Positions 12,298 through 23,702 of a stretch of 64,000 bases of DNA are shown here, piece after piece. Location: NCBI GenBank assembly GCA_024509875.1, contig JAMPIV010000299.1, positions 1,171,001 through 1,235,000 on the forward strand, in the 5' to 3' direction. The translations under genes were made by a program, and so were the position numbers. The notes beneath the pieces were generated by a model. The model ran no database searches, was not told the origin of the DNA, and was given only the letters and a program-made list of their open reading frames with translations. Positions within the stretch are counted from its first letter, which is position 1, and each line of letters starts with the position of its first letter. Source of the DNA: Oreohelix idahoensis. Lineage: Eukaryota; Mollusca; Gastropoda; Stylommatophora; Oreohelicidae.

Positions 12298-15145
12298 CAT
12301 TTATTTATAACCCTCCACTCCCAAAGGAGCATAGACCTTCAACAAACACTTGCCAAGTCCTCCTGTCACGTGCCATCATCTCAGTTCCAATTGTAACCTT
12401 GTCCATACGTTTTCCTTCCTTTTAATCTACGCAAGCATCCATTTATGAAACTCTGTAGCTTTTTGGTTGTTGTCTTTGTCTATATTACTGCCAAGATATG
12501 TGTACGATTCTACATCTTGTATTGGTGTTTCTTCAAGTTCAACCCTGTTATCATTACCTGTTATCATTACCTGCATTTATTATTCTTATTTTTGCCTTTT
12601 CCCTGTGTATTTTCAGACCCAATTGCTGTGACCTCTCATCGAGTGTTTTCAATTTGTCCTGCATCTGATTACGGTTATGGGATAGAAGAGCCAAGTCATC
12701 AGCAAAATCCAGATCATCCAACTGCTTAGTCAGAGTTCACTGGATTCCATTTCTGTTGTGTGTTGTCGATAATCTCATAACCTAGTCTATTGCTAGCAAG
12801 AAAAGAAATGGAGACATGAGGCATCCATGTCGCACTCCTGTTCTTATCCCAAACGGTTCTGTAAGCTGTCCTTTGTGAAGAACTCTGCATGTCATATCTT
12901 CATATGTTTTCTTTATTAAATTAATTATCTTCAGGGGAACTCCATAATGCCTCATCAATTTCCAAAGTGATTCTCTGTCTACACTGTCAAATGCCTTTTC
13001 GTAGTCCACAAATCCGATGTATAGTGGTGAATTCCATTCCAGACTTTGTTCAACTATTATTCTCAATGTGGCTGTCTGGTCTGTACATGAACTGTTTTGT
13101 CGAAAACCTGCTTGTTCATCTCTCAGTTTTTTTGTCTATGGACACTTTTAATCTCTCAAGGTTAATCCTGTTTAATACTTTTCCTGGCCATGATGGTAAC
13201 ATTATTCCTCTATATATTGTGCACTCTTGTAAATTTCCCTTCTTATGCAACTTAACCAGATATCCTTCCTTCCATTCTGCTGGTATCTCTTCCCTTTCCC
13301 AGACTTTACCAAGTAATTTATAAAACATCTTTGTAGCCGTGTCGATATCTGCTTTGATGGCCTCTGCTGGAATGCCATCAGGTCCAGACGCTTTTCCATC
13401 TCTTAGAAGCTGTAAGGCTTTCTTTATTTCTTCCTTCGTTGGTCTTTCACCGTTAATTTGTAGCTCTTCTTCTGCTGGCTGGATGTCCGGGGGGTTTTGT
13501 GGAGCTGGTCTATTGGAAAGGTCCTCAAAATATTCTGTCCACCTCTTCATTTGCTCTTGTATATTGCTGAGCAGTTTTCCATTCTTGTCTTTTATGAGGC
13601 AACTTGTTTGCTTGTATTTCCCTGTTAGCTTCTTTGTGCTGTTACACAGTTCTGTCATATTTCCTTTGGCTGCAGCATCTTCTGCCTTTCTTGCCAACTC
13701 CTCAATATACTTCCTCTTGTCTCTTTTGATACTTCTTTTTACATCTTTGTTTGCTTCTGTGTACACTTCTTGAGCCTTGGCTTTGGAACTTCTGGTGTTG
13801 CTTGTGTTTAAATCTACTTTCTTGTTTTTCCTGTCTTTTATCTTATTGATGGTTTCAGTTGTTATCCATGCTTTTTGTTATCGTTCCCTTTTCCCTAGTA
13901 TTTCTTCACATGTCTCATTCCATACAGTTGTGATTTGCTGCCAATAGTCTTCTGTATTCTCTACATCTTCCAGCTGTTGGAGCACTTGGAATTTGTTGGA
14001 TATTGTGTCCGCAAATTTGTCTCTTGTTTCTTGATTTCTTAGATTTCCTACATTAAATTGTTGTCTATAATTTTGCATTGTTGCATATCTCTTGAGTTTC
14101 ATTTTTACTTTGGCTATCAAAAGGTGGTGATCTGATGCCACATCTGCTCCTCTATATACCTTTACATTCTGCAATGATGATCTAAACTTCTTGTTTATGC
14201 ATATATGGTCAATCTGATTTTCCGTTCTATGGTCTGGGGATATCCATGTTGCCTTGTGTATTCTCTTGTGTGGAAACATGCTTCATATTATTGCCAGTTG
14301 ATTTGAAGCACAGAAGTTTGAGAACAGTTCCCCATTTTCATTCATAATTCCTAGCCCATGTTTTCCCATGACTTCTTCAAAGCCGGTGTTGACTGTACCT
14401 ATCTTTGCATTCATGTCACCCATCAAAATTGTGATGTCTCTTCTTTTTACCTTTTTCATAATTTCCTGTATTCTAGTATAAAATGCTTCTTTCACAGACT
14501 CTTCTTTGTCGTTAGTTGGTGCATAACAATGGATGACATTTACATTTATTTTCTTTTTAGTTGTTTTAAAAGCAGCTGTTATTATTCTGGGTCCAACAGC
14601 TTCCCATTCAATGAGTGCTTTCTGTGCTTCATTAGATAACATAAGAGCTACCCCTTCACTGTGGTGTGAACTTTCGTCTTCATGTCCTGAGGACAGCACC
14701 AATTCACCTGTGATGAGTTTCTTCTTGTCTACCCCCTACCACCTTGTTTCACACATTCCCAGAACCTCGATTTTATATTCCCTCATTTCTGCTGCTACTT
14801 GTGCCACTTTCCATTGTTCGTTTAATGTCCGAACATTCCAGGTGCCAAATCTGGAGGTTCTCCTAGAAGAAAGAAGGTTAGTCAGTAACACAGACTCCTT
14901 TCGGCTTTCTCTGCGTTGCATCATACACCTCTCAGCGAGAGGACCTTCCCCTGTCTTGGATGGCTGTGTTTTATTTTCTTTTATTGACTTGTCTATGTTT
15001 GTTGAAGTTTTTGGTGGTTTAAATTTTCTACAGGATGGGGTAACCAGCCCCATGCCCAACCCTCCTTAGTTGCTTTCTACGACATGCATGGAGGGGAACA
15101 GTGTTACTATTCATTGCTCATTTTTCGGGCCCCGGTAACACACGG
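12298..15145 (-). mobile_element. RTE-like LINE with 15-bp target-site duplication
   Basis: GTGCTGATATACATT occurs at 12283-12297 and 15146-15160 and brackets the element exactly. Read on the minus strand it starts at 15145, carries one endonuclease-RT reading frame without a separate ORF1, and ends in ATAAATAAATG against the left duplication. A single ORF, a length of about 2.85 kb and a short A/T-rich 3' repeat fit RTE-type LINEs. The endonuclease resembles the one captured in the mammalian craniofacial development protein 2 (BovB/RTE origin). The insertion appears full length at the 5' end. Confidence 0.88.
12303..15059 (-). pseudogene. RTE-like endonuclease/reverse transcriptase polyprotein, frameshifted
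   Basis: From 15059 downward, the apurinic-like endonuclease shows GTWNVRTLNE, CETRW, GDMNAKIG, NQIDHICIN and SDHHLL. The RT follows with ASGPDGIPAEAIK, FVDYEKAFDSVDR, RTGVRHGCLMSPFLF and, near 12690, LDFADDLALLSH, the catalytic Asp pair. The frame breaks near 14735, 14281, 13870 and 13100 and again before FADD. Near 12430 about 150 residues of the usual C-terminus are missing, because the segment normally reading YGSECWR to RGRPKTTW is absent while the very end (VFVEGLCS) is present. The domain order EN-RT is normal. This copy is inactive. Confidence 0.88.
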
Positions 15146-15160
15146 GTGCTGATATACATT

Positions 15161-15487
15161 ATTTTCATATATTTTCTTCTTTCAAGAACCTTTAATAAAT
15201 TTTACTCATTTATTAACGCGCTGTTCACGACCCTTCATCCATAATTATTATTTCAGCTCTTACTGTGGTCTCTATTTGACAAGAGAAAAGAGAGAGAGAG
15301 CGGGTGGTGCTTAGACTATATAAGTGTGTTGAGGCTTGGAAAGAGAGATAGCTTTAATAAATCCTCTTCCAGGTTGGTCTCAATTTCACCCTATTTACAC
15401 ATTAACTGTGTGTAATCTATAATTTTGTCAGTTCACGCTCATTGTCGATTTCACTACAATTGTCTTACTCGACAAATACTCTAACAT
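15161..15487. other. Spacer with promoter-like sequence, unassigned
   Basis: It contains a GA-rich tract, ACTATATAAGTG at about 15317-15328 and AATAAATCC some 35 bases on. That arrangement could belong to a solo LTR or a small retroelement. I found no second copy in the window and no clear ends, so I leave it unnamed. Confidence 0.35.
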
Positions 15488-16200
15488 TTTAACTCAACCA
15501 CGACAGCCATCACGCCTGGTGGCGTCTTGTAGGGCAGCAACAAACTGCTTCCACATTGCTCGGTTAACGGGCATCTTTAGTGCAGTGCCACAGCTCTGGT
15601 TCATTCTTTGCATCTCGGCCTCCACAGTTCTACGACAAGTCGTTTTTGGTCGACCTCTCTTTCGCCTTCCTTCGAGGGTCCAGTGCATAACTGTTCTTGT
15701 GATGGCAGCAGGGTCTCTTCTGAGGACGTGGCCGACCCAGCTCCAGCGTCTGCCAGCTGTAAGATGTGCATGTCCTCTTGGTTGCTGCGAGTAAGCAGTT
15801 CTTGGATGGTGATGGTATTCAGCCAAAAGATTCGGAGAATTTTCCTAATGCAGACTGTGTGGAAAGAGGACAATTTCGACATTTCCATCTCTGTTACTCT
15901 CCAGCATTCCGCACCATAGAGAAGCAAAGAAAGTACACAACTCTCATATAATCTTAATTTGGTGTTTGTGCTGTACTGAAAGGACTTCCAGATGTTGTTT
16001 AGACTAGCAAAGGCAGTTCTCTCTTCATTCATTCTGTTGTTGATGTCTTAGCTTTTTCCGCCGTCTGGTGTAACTATGCATCCTAGGTAAGTAATGTATC
16101 TGACTGTTCAGGCTTCTGGTTCCTTATAGTTATTGGCTGAGGATTGTCCACGTTGCGTGTCATTACTTCTGTCTTCTTTAATTGATTATACAGTTTTTTT
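15488..16200 (-). pseudogene. RTE-like LINE 3' fragment (C-terminus of RT)
   Basis: Minus strand. It begins in decayed sequence equivalent to LKKTEVMT and continues with RTAFASLNNIWKS, LRLYESCVLSLLLYGAECWR and HTVCIRKILRIFWLNT (16032-15760). A second frame gives WVGHVLRRDP, RRKRGRPKTTCRRTVEAEM and FVAALQDATR (15826-15494). This is the thumb and tail region downstream of the RT active site in the RTE-like family, the very part missing from the neighbouring LINE at 12.3-15.1 kb. It is 5'-truncated and frameshifted near 15830. Confidence 0.85.
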
Positions 16201-16546
16201 CTCACAAGAAAACTTCATGTGTGCCGTAATATATCTCGTTGTATATCCTCAGAGGCGTACTTAAAATATTTGGCATCTTGGGGCGGATATTCTGGCTGCT
16301 CTCATAAAACACAGAGAAACATATATTATGATTGTAAAAATGTTTTTAAACTGTACAGTCATAACAGTGTTCCATGGCATCTCTTTCTCCTGGCTGCCAC
16401 CAGCGGCGGACCATCCCTTTCACATACCTCGTTAGTACGTCACTATATATCATTTTACACTGTGCAATAATAACTGATGCATAGGCAAAGCGAAAGTAAA
16501 CGCATTTTATGAAAGAAAGCGTACACATTTCTTCTCGTTTTCTCCA

Positions 16547-17140
16547 CTATTTTTCTATCTTGAAAAGTTGGTTGAACACAGCTCTGTATTTACTACTCAT
16601 GCGATAGTAAAAGAAAATATTCACGGACGAATTGAGTGATTCTAGTAGCATGCTAACTCCTCCTATAATTATAAGCAGAGGTCTATATTTGCCATGAACA
16701 GAGAACTCTGGAACCATCGATATGGCAATGAACAAAATCCGTACTGGAATAAAACAGCCAATGAAGAGCGTTGAAATCATGACAACCATTTTGGATACCT
16801 TCTGGTTACGGTTAGAAACGTTGTCAGCCTGGGATGTCGTTGAAGACGTCTTCCTCCATTTTGCATTGCGCTCTAACTGAACCACCAGTATTATGGTGCA
16901 TATAATCACTACCGTAAAGGCACTGAAAGGTATGAATATGTTATTAATTGCGGAAGATACCAACTCAACGTTTTCTAGATCGTTAATGCGAACAAGACCA
17001 AGAAGTGTCTTATTTTTTTCAGGGCTCCATTTCAAGTCCAGTTTGTTGACAACGTACACTGGCGCTATACCTGACAAGAGAATGATGAAGGCACAGACGA
17101 TGGTAACAGACGTCCGTTTTGGCGTGATGATATGTTTTAT
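16547..17140 (-). CDS. Class A GPCR, chemosensory-like, exon 3 (TM4-TM7 and stop)
   Basis: The exon starts at 17140 after the acceptor ATCTTCAG and ends with TAG at 16547-16549, giving residues 150-346 of the joined protein. TM4 is at about 160-182, TM5 at 211-237 (NNIFIPFSAFTVVIICTI), TM6 at 265-290 with CFIP in place of CWxP, and TM7 at about 304-328 ending NSSVNIFFYYRMSSKYR, the NPxxY-equivalent. A Lys/Arg/Ser-rich third intracellular loop lies between TM5 and TM6. The TM7 end resembles molluscan chemosensory-like rhodopsin-family receptors. Ligand unknown. There are no stops or frameshifts. The upstream exons lie at 18917-19131 and 37335-37566. A LINE tail lies downstream of the stop. Confidence 0.85.
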   Translation of the reverse strand: MKHIITPKRTSVTIVCAFIILLSGIAPVYVVNKLDLKWSPEKNKTLLGLVRINDLENVELVSSAINNIFIPFSAFTVVIICTIILVVQLERNAKWRKTSSTTSQADNVSNRNQKVSKMVVMISTLFIGCFIPVRILFIAISMVPEFSVHGKYRPLLIIIGGVSMLLESLNSSVNIFFYYRMSSKYRAVFNQLFKIEK

Positions 17141-17617
17141 CTGAAGATGGTTACAAAAAGACACATTTGTATTTTGTTTAATATGTAGTACACACATAAC
17201 ACTGTGAAGAACACATATTGTAGTTCTGAAAACATGCCACTACAAGTGGTTTAGACAGAGATTTAACACACAAAATATTAGAAATTGTTTCCCTTTGAAC
17301 AGAGAATTATCAAACGTCGCATTTACTTTCTTCTATCCCTGACAAATTTCCTTATTAGAGAATTGTCTCATTCCTCCCTAACGTTACGTCATTTATTTTA
17401 ACACCAAAGTTGCAATTTTTTAATAGAGTGTTTTTCTGGCGCGGATGGGAACTGCGCGTCTTTTGAAACCATGCCAATTTTGTTTCCATTGGAATAATGG
17501 CGGATGTTTAGGTCTGGACACAATTTCTTGTGTTTTCCCCATTTCTATTTCCGGTGAGCAAGATTAATAATAATAGCAATATTTTTTAAAATAATAACCA
17601 CTTCAGTCAACCTGACT
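17141..17617. other. GPCR intron 2, distal part
   Basis: Non-coding intron sequence next to the exon 3 acceptor. Nothing else recognised. Confidence 0.6.
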
Positions 17618-17800
17618 GTGGAAATGTCATACCTGACCGTGGGAATGTCATACCTGACTGTGGGAATGTCATACCTGACCGTGAGAATGTCATACCTGAC
17701 TGTGGGAATGTCATACCTGACTGTGGGAATGTCTGTCATACCTGACTGTGGGAATGTCATACCTGACTGTGGGAATGTCATACCTGATTGTGAGAATGCG
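17618..17800. repeat. 21-bp minisatellite in GPCR intron 2
   Basis: About nine head-to-tail copies of ATGTCATACCTGACTGTGGGA with C/T and A/G variants and one 4-bp expansion near 17731. Because 21 is a multiple of three, both strands stay open, producing artefactual frames such as MSYLTVG repeats. I do not regard these as genes. Confidence 0.92.
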
Positions 17801-17825
17801 CCCCTGAGTTGCTTTTTTTTCGGTA

Positions 17826-18236
17826 TTCCTTTTGACGTTTTTTCCTCTCTTCTGTTTGCCGTGAGAGCTTCTTTTCGCCCAGTCGGAGGTGGCGCCGAGA
17901 TAACATCGCCACTTGGTGCGATCGGCAGCTTTATCCTCCTATGTTTCTGGATTTATGTCCAGTGGCCTCATGTCTCTCTTGCTCGCATCTTTGAACCTCA
18001 TCTGCGGTCGCCCAACTGTTCTTTTGCCATCTGCCAGTCGTCCGTAGAAGATATCTTTCGGGATGCAACCATCTTCATTCTTGTAAACATGACAAAGCCA
18101 TAGTAGTCTGCGCTGCATAAGCACTATATATACTTTTGAAGGCCAGCACGTGACAACACCTCGACATAAACTTGAAGACAGCGAACCAACACGGACTATG
18201 GACAATGACTTGTTGATCATGGAATATTCGGAGCAT
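17826..18236 (-). pseudogene. LINE reverse-transcriptase C-terminal fragment in GPCR intron 2
   Basis: Minus strand. It encodes RRLLWLCHVYKNEDG, IPKDIFYGRLADGKR and VGRPQMRFKDASKRDM, then after a frame change AADRTKWRCYLGATSDWAKR. This is the zinc-knuckle-free C-terminal tail found in Jockey/CR1-like and related LINEs. It is a heavily 5'-truncated insertion and contributes nothing to the GPCR mRNA if spliced normally. Confidence 0.78.
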
Positions 18237-18916
18237 TAACGGGAAAGTAGAGAAGCTGGAAGACGATATAAAGCAGCAATTAATTAATTATCACTTTTGC
18301 TAAATGCCATTTTTGACGAATAGGTCTACAGCTTAATAAACAATGCATCCCGATAAATGACTACCAGAGAATTAATGACGTCATCAGGGCATGCAGCAAA
18401 AAGCGTAAACATACTTATTTCCTCCCTTATCTTGACGGGTAACTTGCTCGTTTAACATACGAGTATTTATCCATGTATTTTAAAACGCTAGAAGATAAAA
18501 GTACATGAAGTCGAGCAGCTACATGAGGAAGTAATGACAATAGGTCTACAAAGGATGCCGTGAAATGTAGATAATCTTGAGTGAATGCAAAAAACGAATT
18601 CAAATAAACATACATGTAAACAAACAGAATGGTGACTCTTACGTTTCAGTTAATTAAAAGTGTAATAACAATCAAAGATGGTAATATTATCTAGTAAATT
18701 TTGTTTTTTAAAATAAAGTTTTGCCTCTTTTTGGCGAGGGGCGTCCTATTTAACCTAATCGTTTACATTAGGGCACATGTCCAAATATTAATGACTTTTA
18801 GGTCTGATGACTAATATAGTTATTGAAAACCAACTGACAAGAGAAAAAAAAGCCAAATCTGAGAGTAACATTAAAAAATTCTTTTTTTTGTTAATAAATT
18901 CACTCAATAAGTAAAC
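18237..18916. other. GPCR intron 2, proximal part
   Basis: AT-rich intron starting with the donor GTTTAC at 18916 (minus strand). No other feature recognised. Confidence 0.6.
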
Positions 18917-19131
18917 CTTTAACGGGGCTGTTATGCACAGACATCTCTCAAACGTGATTAAGGCTGTCATCCAGCTTGTTACGTGTGTAAAGGTTATGTG
19001 CAACATTCCAGTTGTAAGATGTTGAAATTCCACAGCACTGAATGGTAAATCTGATGCAATGAAGGCAGGATTCAAACAGATGTTTGTCCAGATCAAAGTA
19101 ATCAGACTGCCTAAGTCTGCAACAGTTAGAC
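18917..19131 (-). CDS. Class A GPCR, chemosensory-like, exon 2 (TM2-TM3)
   Basis: 215 bp between acceptor TTCACAG (ending at 19132) and donor AAAG/GTTTAC (intron from 18916). It begins in phase 1, with GT completing the Gly codon from exon 1, and ends in phase 0. Residues 79-149 include TM2 with LTVADLGSLITL, where Asp83 is in the usual sodium-site position. TM3 ends LITFERCLCI, with E-R-C in place of D/E-R-Y, followed by the APLK of intracellular loop 2. There is no stop. Alone it would look like an orphan fragment. Splice phases and family pattern tie it to exons 1 and 3. Confidence 0.85.
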
Positions 19132-19269
19132 CTGTGAATTAAAGAAAAAGTGACTAGTCAAACTGCTTACGAATTATAGGAATCTCATCGAAGCTCAATT
19201 TCATTATTAATTACTCTTCAGCTCCTCAAGAAACAAAGGTTTTCAAGAAACGTATGCCACGTCTTCATA

Positions 19270-19480
19270 ACATGCATTTATGAATGTCTGTAGCCTTTTA
19301 GTTGTTGTTTTTGTAGTTCTCCATGTTTCAGAGCCATTCAATAGGACAGTCTTGACATTTGAATTGTAGTTACTGAGTGTTGTGTTTTGCTTGATTTATT
19401 TTGATTTTGCCTTATCCTTCCCAATGCAATGAATGCTCCTTCGGCCTTTTGTATTCTTAACTTTATATCATTATCTAGTG
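19270..19480 (-). pseudogene. Short decayed LINE RT fragment in GPCR intron 1
   Basis: The minus strand reads, with frame changes, as a tract like IRKAEGAFIALGRI, TIQMSRLSY and LNGSETWRTTKTTTKRLQTFI. This matches the region after the RT active site of RTE-like LINEs (compare 15.8-16.0 kb). It is very degraded. Confidence 0.6.
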
Positions 19481-19556
19481 GTGATGCCTAGATGGCAGGG
19501 AGGATAGTGAGATTCACTTGCATGGCTAGGCGGGGCTGTCGCACGGAACGTCCTGG

Positions 19557-19586
19557 GTTCGAACGAACGAACGAACGAACGAACTT
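19557..19586. repeat. (GAAC)n tract at the 3' tail of the CR1/L2-type LINE
   Basis: About seven GAAC units, which are (GTTC)n on the LINE strand, directly after AATAAA of the LINE 3' end. CR1/L2 LINEs characteristically end in short tandem repeats in place of poly(A). The flank GGGTTCGAAC looks like a tRNA B box, so the target may have been an older SINE. Confidence 0.8.
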
Positions 19587-20152
19587 TATTTTCGAAGGGT
19601 AAAGAATTGGGCGCGCAGGCCCGTCTAACATTCTGCCCTTCCACTCTCATTAATCTTGCATACTATATCCTTTCATTCCCACATGATGCTTTAAGCATTA
19701 ATTTAAAGGCATGCAACATTATAAAGTTACCATAACAGCATTCATTTACAGTATGCAAGCATAATTTTAAAAAATGAGTAGGTTTTTTTTATTGTTTTTT
19801 TTTTAAACAAACAAGCTAGTAAATGGGGGAAAAAAGTAATAATAAAATAAAATAAATAAAACAATAAATAAAAATAAATACATTCTGTATACCGACACTC
19901 ACTCATGCGGTCAATCCGTCTACAATTAATCTGTATTTTTGGTATGCGGGTACATTCTCACGACTCACATTTCTAAAGTACAGTATTATCTGGGTACATT
20001 CACACATACATTACATTATATAATAATATTTTAAAGTGAATATAATAATGATATTACATGGATATAAAACAAATTATTCACACACAAAAATGAGCGGAAG
20101 AGGAAAAGAAATGTTGACCTATGGATGAGATGTTGACAGGCAAATACTGTTT

Positions 20153-23073
20153 CTATGGGGGTAGATAATCAGTGTTGAGGAAGTGTTTGAAAAGTGCTTT
20201 GTTAAAAGAATATTGTGTAGGTAGGCTTTTTAGGTGGTGTGGAAGGCTGTTCCATAAGTAGGCACCAGAGTAGGCTAGACTCTTTTTGAACAGGTCGATC
20301 CTAGGTTTGGGCAGACGTAACTGATGTAATCGTTGTCCCTCCCTTCTACTGGTTTGAAACAATGATCTTAGGTACGACGGGGCATTGTTAGATAGAATTG
20401 TGTGAGTCAGCTTGGCTTTGTTGTAGAGAAGACTTTTTTTAGCGACACTATTTTGGGTTCTTTTCCTGTCCTTGTGTGTGGTGTCGTGCGATTATCGGTG
20501 ATCAGACGCACTGCTCTCTTTTGCAGGGAGTGCAGTCTCTTCGAGGTGGAAGCAGGGCAACAATCCCATAGTGTAGAGCAGTAATCTAGATGTGTCTGTA
20601 TATGTGAGGTGTAGAACAATAGTCTAGTGTCTGCGTCTAAGAAGTGTTTTATTTTGGCTAGCTGGTACGTCTTTTGTGCTATGTATTTGGTTAAATTCCG
20701 TACATGGGAGTTCCACGTTAAGTGCTGGTCAATCGTGATCCCCAGAACTTTGTGTTCTGTTACATGTTCAATTTGTATTGATTCCGCGTGTAGCTGTAGC
20801 GATCTTTTGGTGCAGCTTAGGAGTTTCTGTCTGGTGGTAATCAACATAGATTTCGTTTTTGTTGTGTTTACTGGCATACGATTCATATTACTCCATTTTG
20901 TTAGATTGTCTACATCGCTTTGAAGAGTCATTTCAAGTGCCACGCAGTCATTGTCACTAGTGTAGATAGTACAATCATCTGCAAAGAGGTCACAAGTTGA
21001 ATATTTTAGATGTAGTGGCAGGTCGTTGATGAACATTGCGAAGAGTAGGGGCCCAAGAATAGAGCCCTGTGGTACTCCTGTAACTACCTTCGAGAAATCT
21101 GATGCCGAGTTGTTGTGAAGCACTAACTGTTGTCGATCTGCCAGGAATGATTTGATGATGTTTAGTGGATTAGAGCCTATTCTGATGGTTTCCAACTTTT
21201 GAACCAAGATAGTGTGGTCAATCATGTCAAATGCTTTCTTGAAGTCGACAAAAACAGCACCACATAATTTTCCATCATTTATGTTCGACAGCCAGTTGTC
21301 TGCCATTTTGGTAAGCGCTGTGTGACAGGAATGTTTGGGTCTGAACACTGACTGGCTATCAATGAGCAGTTTGTTTGTTGTTAAGTGTTGAAATGTGGTG
21401 TTGTAAATGTGTTTCTCTAGTGGTTTTGAAAGAGATGATAGAAGGGATATTGGTCTGTAGCTGTTGGGATCGCTATGTGAGCCAGATTTATAGAGAGGGT
21501 ACACTTTGGCAGATTTAAATGCTGTGGGGAAGTAGTTGTGTGCAATACATTGGTTGTATACATAGGTTAAGGAGTCGCAAATGATGGGCGCAGCGTAACG
21601 TAGAATCTTATTGCTGATACCATCAAGCCCAGATGAATTGTTGTTTTTTAATGCCAAGATATATTTGAGAACTTCATGTACTGTTAGAAAAGGAATATGT
21701 CTTAGATCTGTTGTGGTGTGTTCAGTGTTGCAGAAGGCTGTCAATTTACTAATATCGCAGTCCATTGGCTTTAGTGTCGACTTGAGAAGGCTAATTTCTG
21801 TTTTGAAGTGGTTGCTAAAATGAGTAGCCGTGATGGAGCAGCTTTTTGGTAAAGAGATTAGTGACTTTGATTTGTGTGTTAGTGTTCTAATGGTTGCCCA
21901 GACTTCTTTGCTGTTTGCTTTGTCTTGAATCATCTTTCTGAAATGTAGTTTCTTTTCCTGACGAATGAGATATTGTACTTTGTTTCTAAGCATCCGATAC
22001 CTGCTGAAATCTTTGAGCTTATGTGCTTCGTCCCGCTCTCTCATTGTTGATAGTATTTCGTTGGTTATCCACGGGGTCTTTCTGATGTTTTTGACCCGAA
22101 CCTGCTTTATAGGAACATGTTTGTCGAATACGTTGTTGAAAGTTTGTGTCCAGTATGTTATGGCTCCTTCTGGATGCGGAAGTTGGTACACGTATGAGAG
22201 AGGGGATATTTGTAGGTCTTGTAGGAATAATTGAATGTTAAAGTTTTTAAAATTCCTGTAATGGACTGTGATGTGTTCCGTTTTAGGTGCTTTAAACCCC
22301 TTTCTCGTCCAGGTACAGCAAATAGGATAGTGGTCACTTAATGATGTCTGTGGGACTGTGCATTCTGTAATGTTTTCTGGGCAGGTCGTATAGATATGAT
22401 CAATTAGTGTAGATGATGAGTCTGTTACTCTCGTGGGTTGATTGATTAACTGTATGAGGTTGTATGAGATGGTGATATCATTCCACGTGTTGTTCGGTTT
22501 GTGAAGGTCAATATTGAAATCCCCCAGTAGAATAATTTCCTTCGAAGAAGCCCAAACGTTGTCCATCATTCGTGAGAATGTGTCAAACCATACAGCAGAA
22601 GAGCTAGGGTTTCAGTACAGGTAACCAATTAGAACGGGGGTCAGGTTGGGGAGTTTTATTTCCAGCCATAAACATTCAATGCCAGTATGTTCTAGATCAT
22701 CACGGCGTCTGTACTGAAGAGATGTTGAGATGTATATGACTAGCCCTGTTTCATGTTGTCTGTTAGGATCCCTGCGCATGATGGTGAATCCATTAATCCT
22801 AATTTCGTCATCTGTAATTTTGTCATTGAGACGGGTTTCAGAAAAACCAAATATGTGGAAGTTTTGTTGGAGGGAGGTGGAGACTTCAGAAAGCTTACCT
22901 AGCAGGTGGTAAATGTTTAAATGACCAATTTTAAGCCCTGATAGTTTAAGCCATGAATTAGTGGTATTGCCTATATTTTGATTAGAGTTTTTGCACTCGG
23001 ACATGATAATAGTCAATAGGAAAGAAATAATGAGGGGAGTAGGAATGAGTAAGAAGCAATAAAATTGGTACAC
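20153..23073 (-). pseudogene. LINE ORF2: endonuclease plus reverse transcriptase (one stop, one frameshift)
   Basis: The N-terminal endonuclease (from about 22998) has LKIGHLNIYHLLGK, FSETRL, LLGDFNIDL, TLIDHIYT and SLSDHYPI. RT has SGLDGISNKILR, YRPISLLSSLSK, FVDFKKAFDMIDH, GVPQGSILGPLLF and FADDCTIY with the catalytic Asp pair, then LGITIDQHLTWNSHV. The C-terminus is LAYSGAYLWNSLPHHLKS. Only two lesions are visible: an in-frame TGA at 22612-22614 and a frame shift in an A7 run near 20440. That makes it one of the better preserved genes in the window. It would nick target DNA and copy the LINE RNA by target-primed reverse transcription. The pattern fits CR1/L2-like LINEs. Confidence 0.9.
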
Positions 23074-23702
23074 AATGGTTTATACAAAATTGTAGACAAG
23101 TAATAAAATATGCACTGCTAGAGTCCGTGGACACTGTTTACAGTATCTTAATCTCTGCAAAAAGTGTGGTTTTTATCTTAAAATACAGTCTGTTCCAAAC
23201 AAAAAGGAATATTTTTACTTCAACCACAGTCAATGTAGAGAATTAATCCTCCCGGGACAGTTAAAAGTCCACGCTGTGACTTAGTTAGTTAGTTTTGTGA
23301 GGATTTCCTAATTTTCCTCAATATGAAAAAAACGAAAGTGCAGATGTATAAAAGATGTAAAAGAGAATGGTGAGCGTAGGAATGAGAGGAATAAGCACAG
23401 AGATAATAATAATAAGAAAACAATAGTATTAATACGATAGAGTTATTACTAAATCGGAAACAAATTTAGATACGCCCTGCTCTGACGAACAGAAAGAAAT
23501 GTTTAAACAGACAATGTAATAAAAAAAAATAAAAAAATTATTAACATCCAAAAGTGACAGTTAAAAGTTCTACGCTGATACTCAGCTATTTCTTTTATCT
23601 CAGGACAAAGGTCACTAAAGTGCTTCCGAAGAGAACGCGTCAGGTCGAATGTTACACTGCAAACTTGTTTTAAAAAAAAAAACAGTTTTAAGTTGCTTGG
23701 TT
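23074..23702. other. Inter-ORF region of the CR1/L2-type LINE
   Basis: About 630 bp between the ORF1 stop and ORF2. It contains A-rich and T-rich runs. No separate gene. Confidence 0.6.

Noticed and set aside
13339..13773. Plus-strand frame of 144 residues
   Set aside because: Antisense shadow of the RTE-like LINE on the minus strand.
17618..17800. Possible CRISPR-like array
   Set aside because: Units are directly adjacent without unique spacers, and the DNA is animal.
17545..18103. Tandem-repeat proteins on both strands (MSYLTVG and IPTVRYD types)
   Set aside because: Explained by a 21-bp intronic minisatellite whose unit is a multiple of three.
18788..19096. Separate single-exon receptor fragment
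   Set aside because: The splice donor at 18917/18916 and the acceptor at 19132 make it the middle exon of the larger GPCR. The extra C-terminal residues of the frame are intron.
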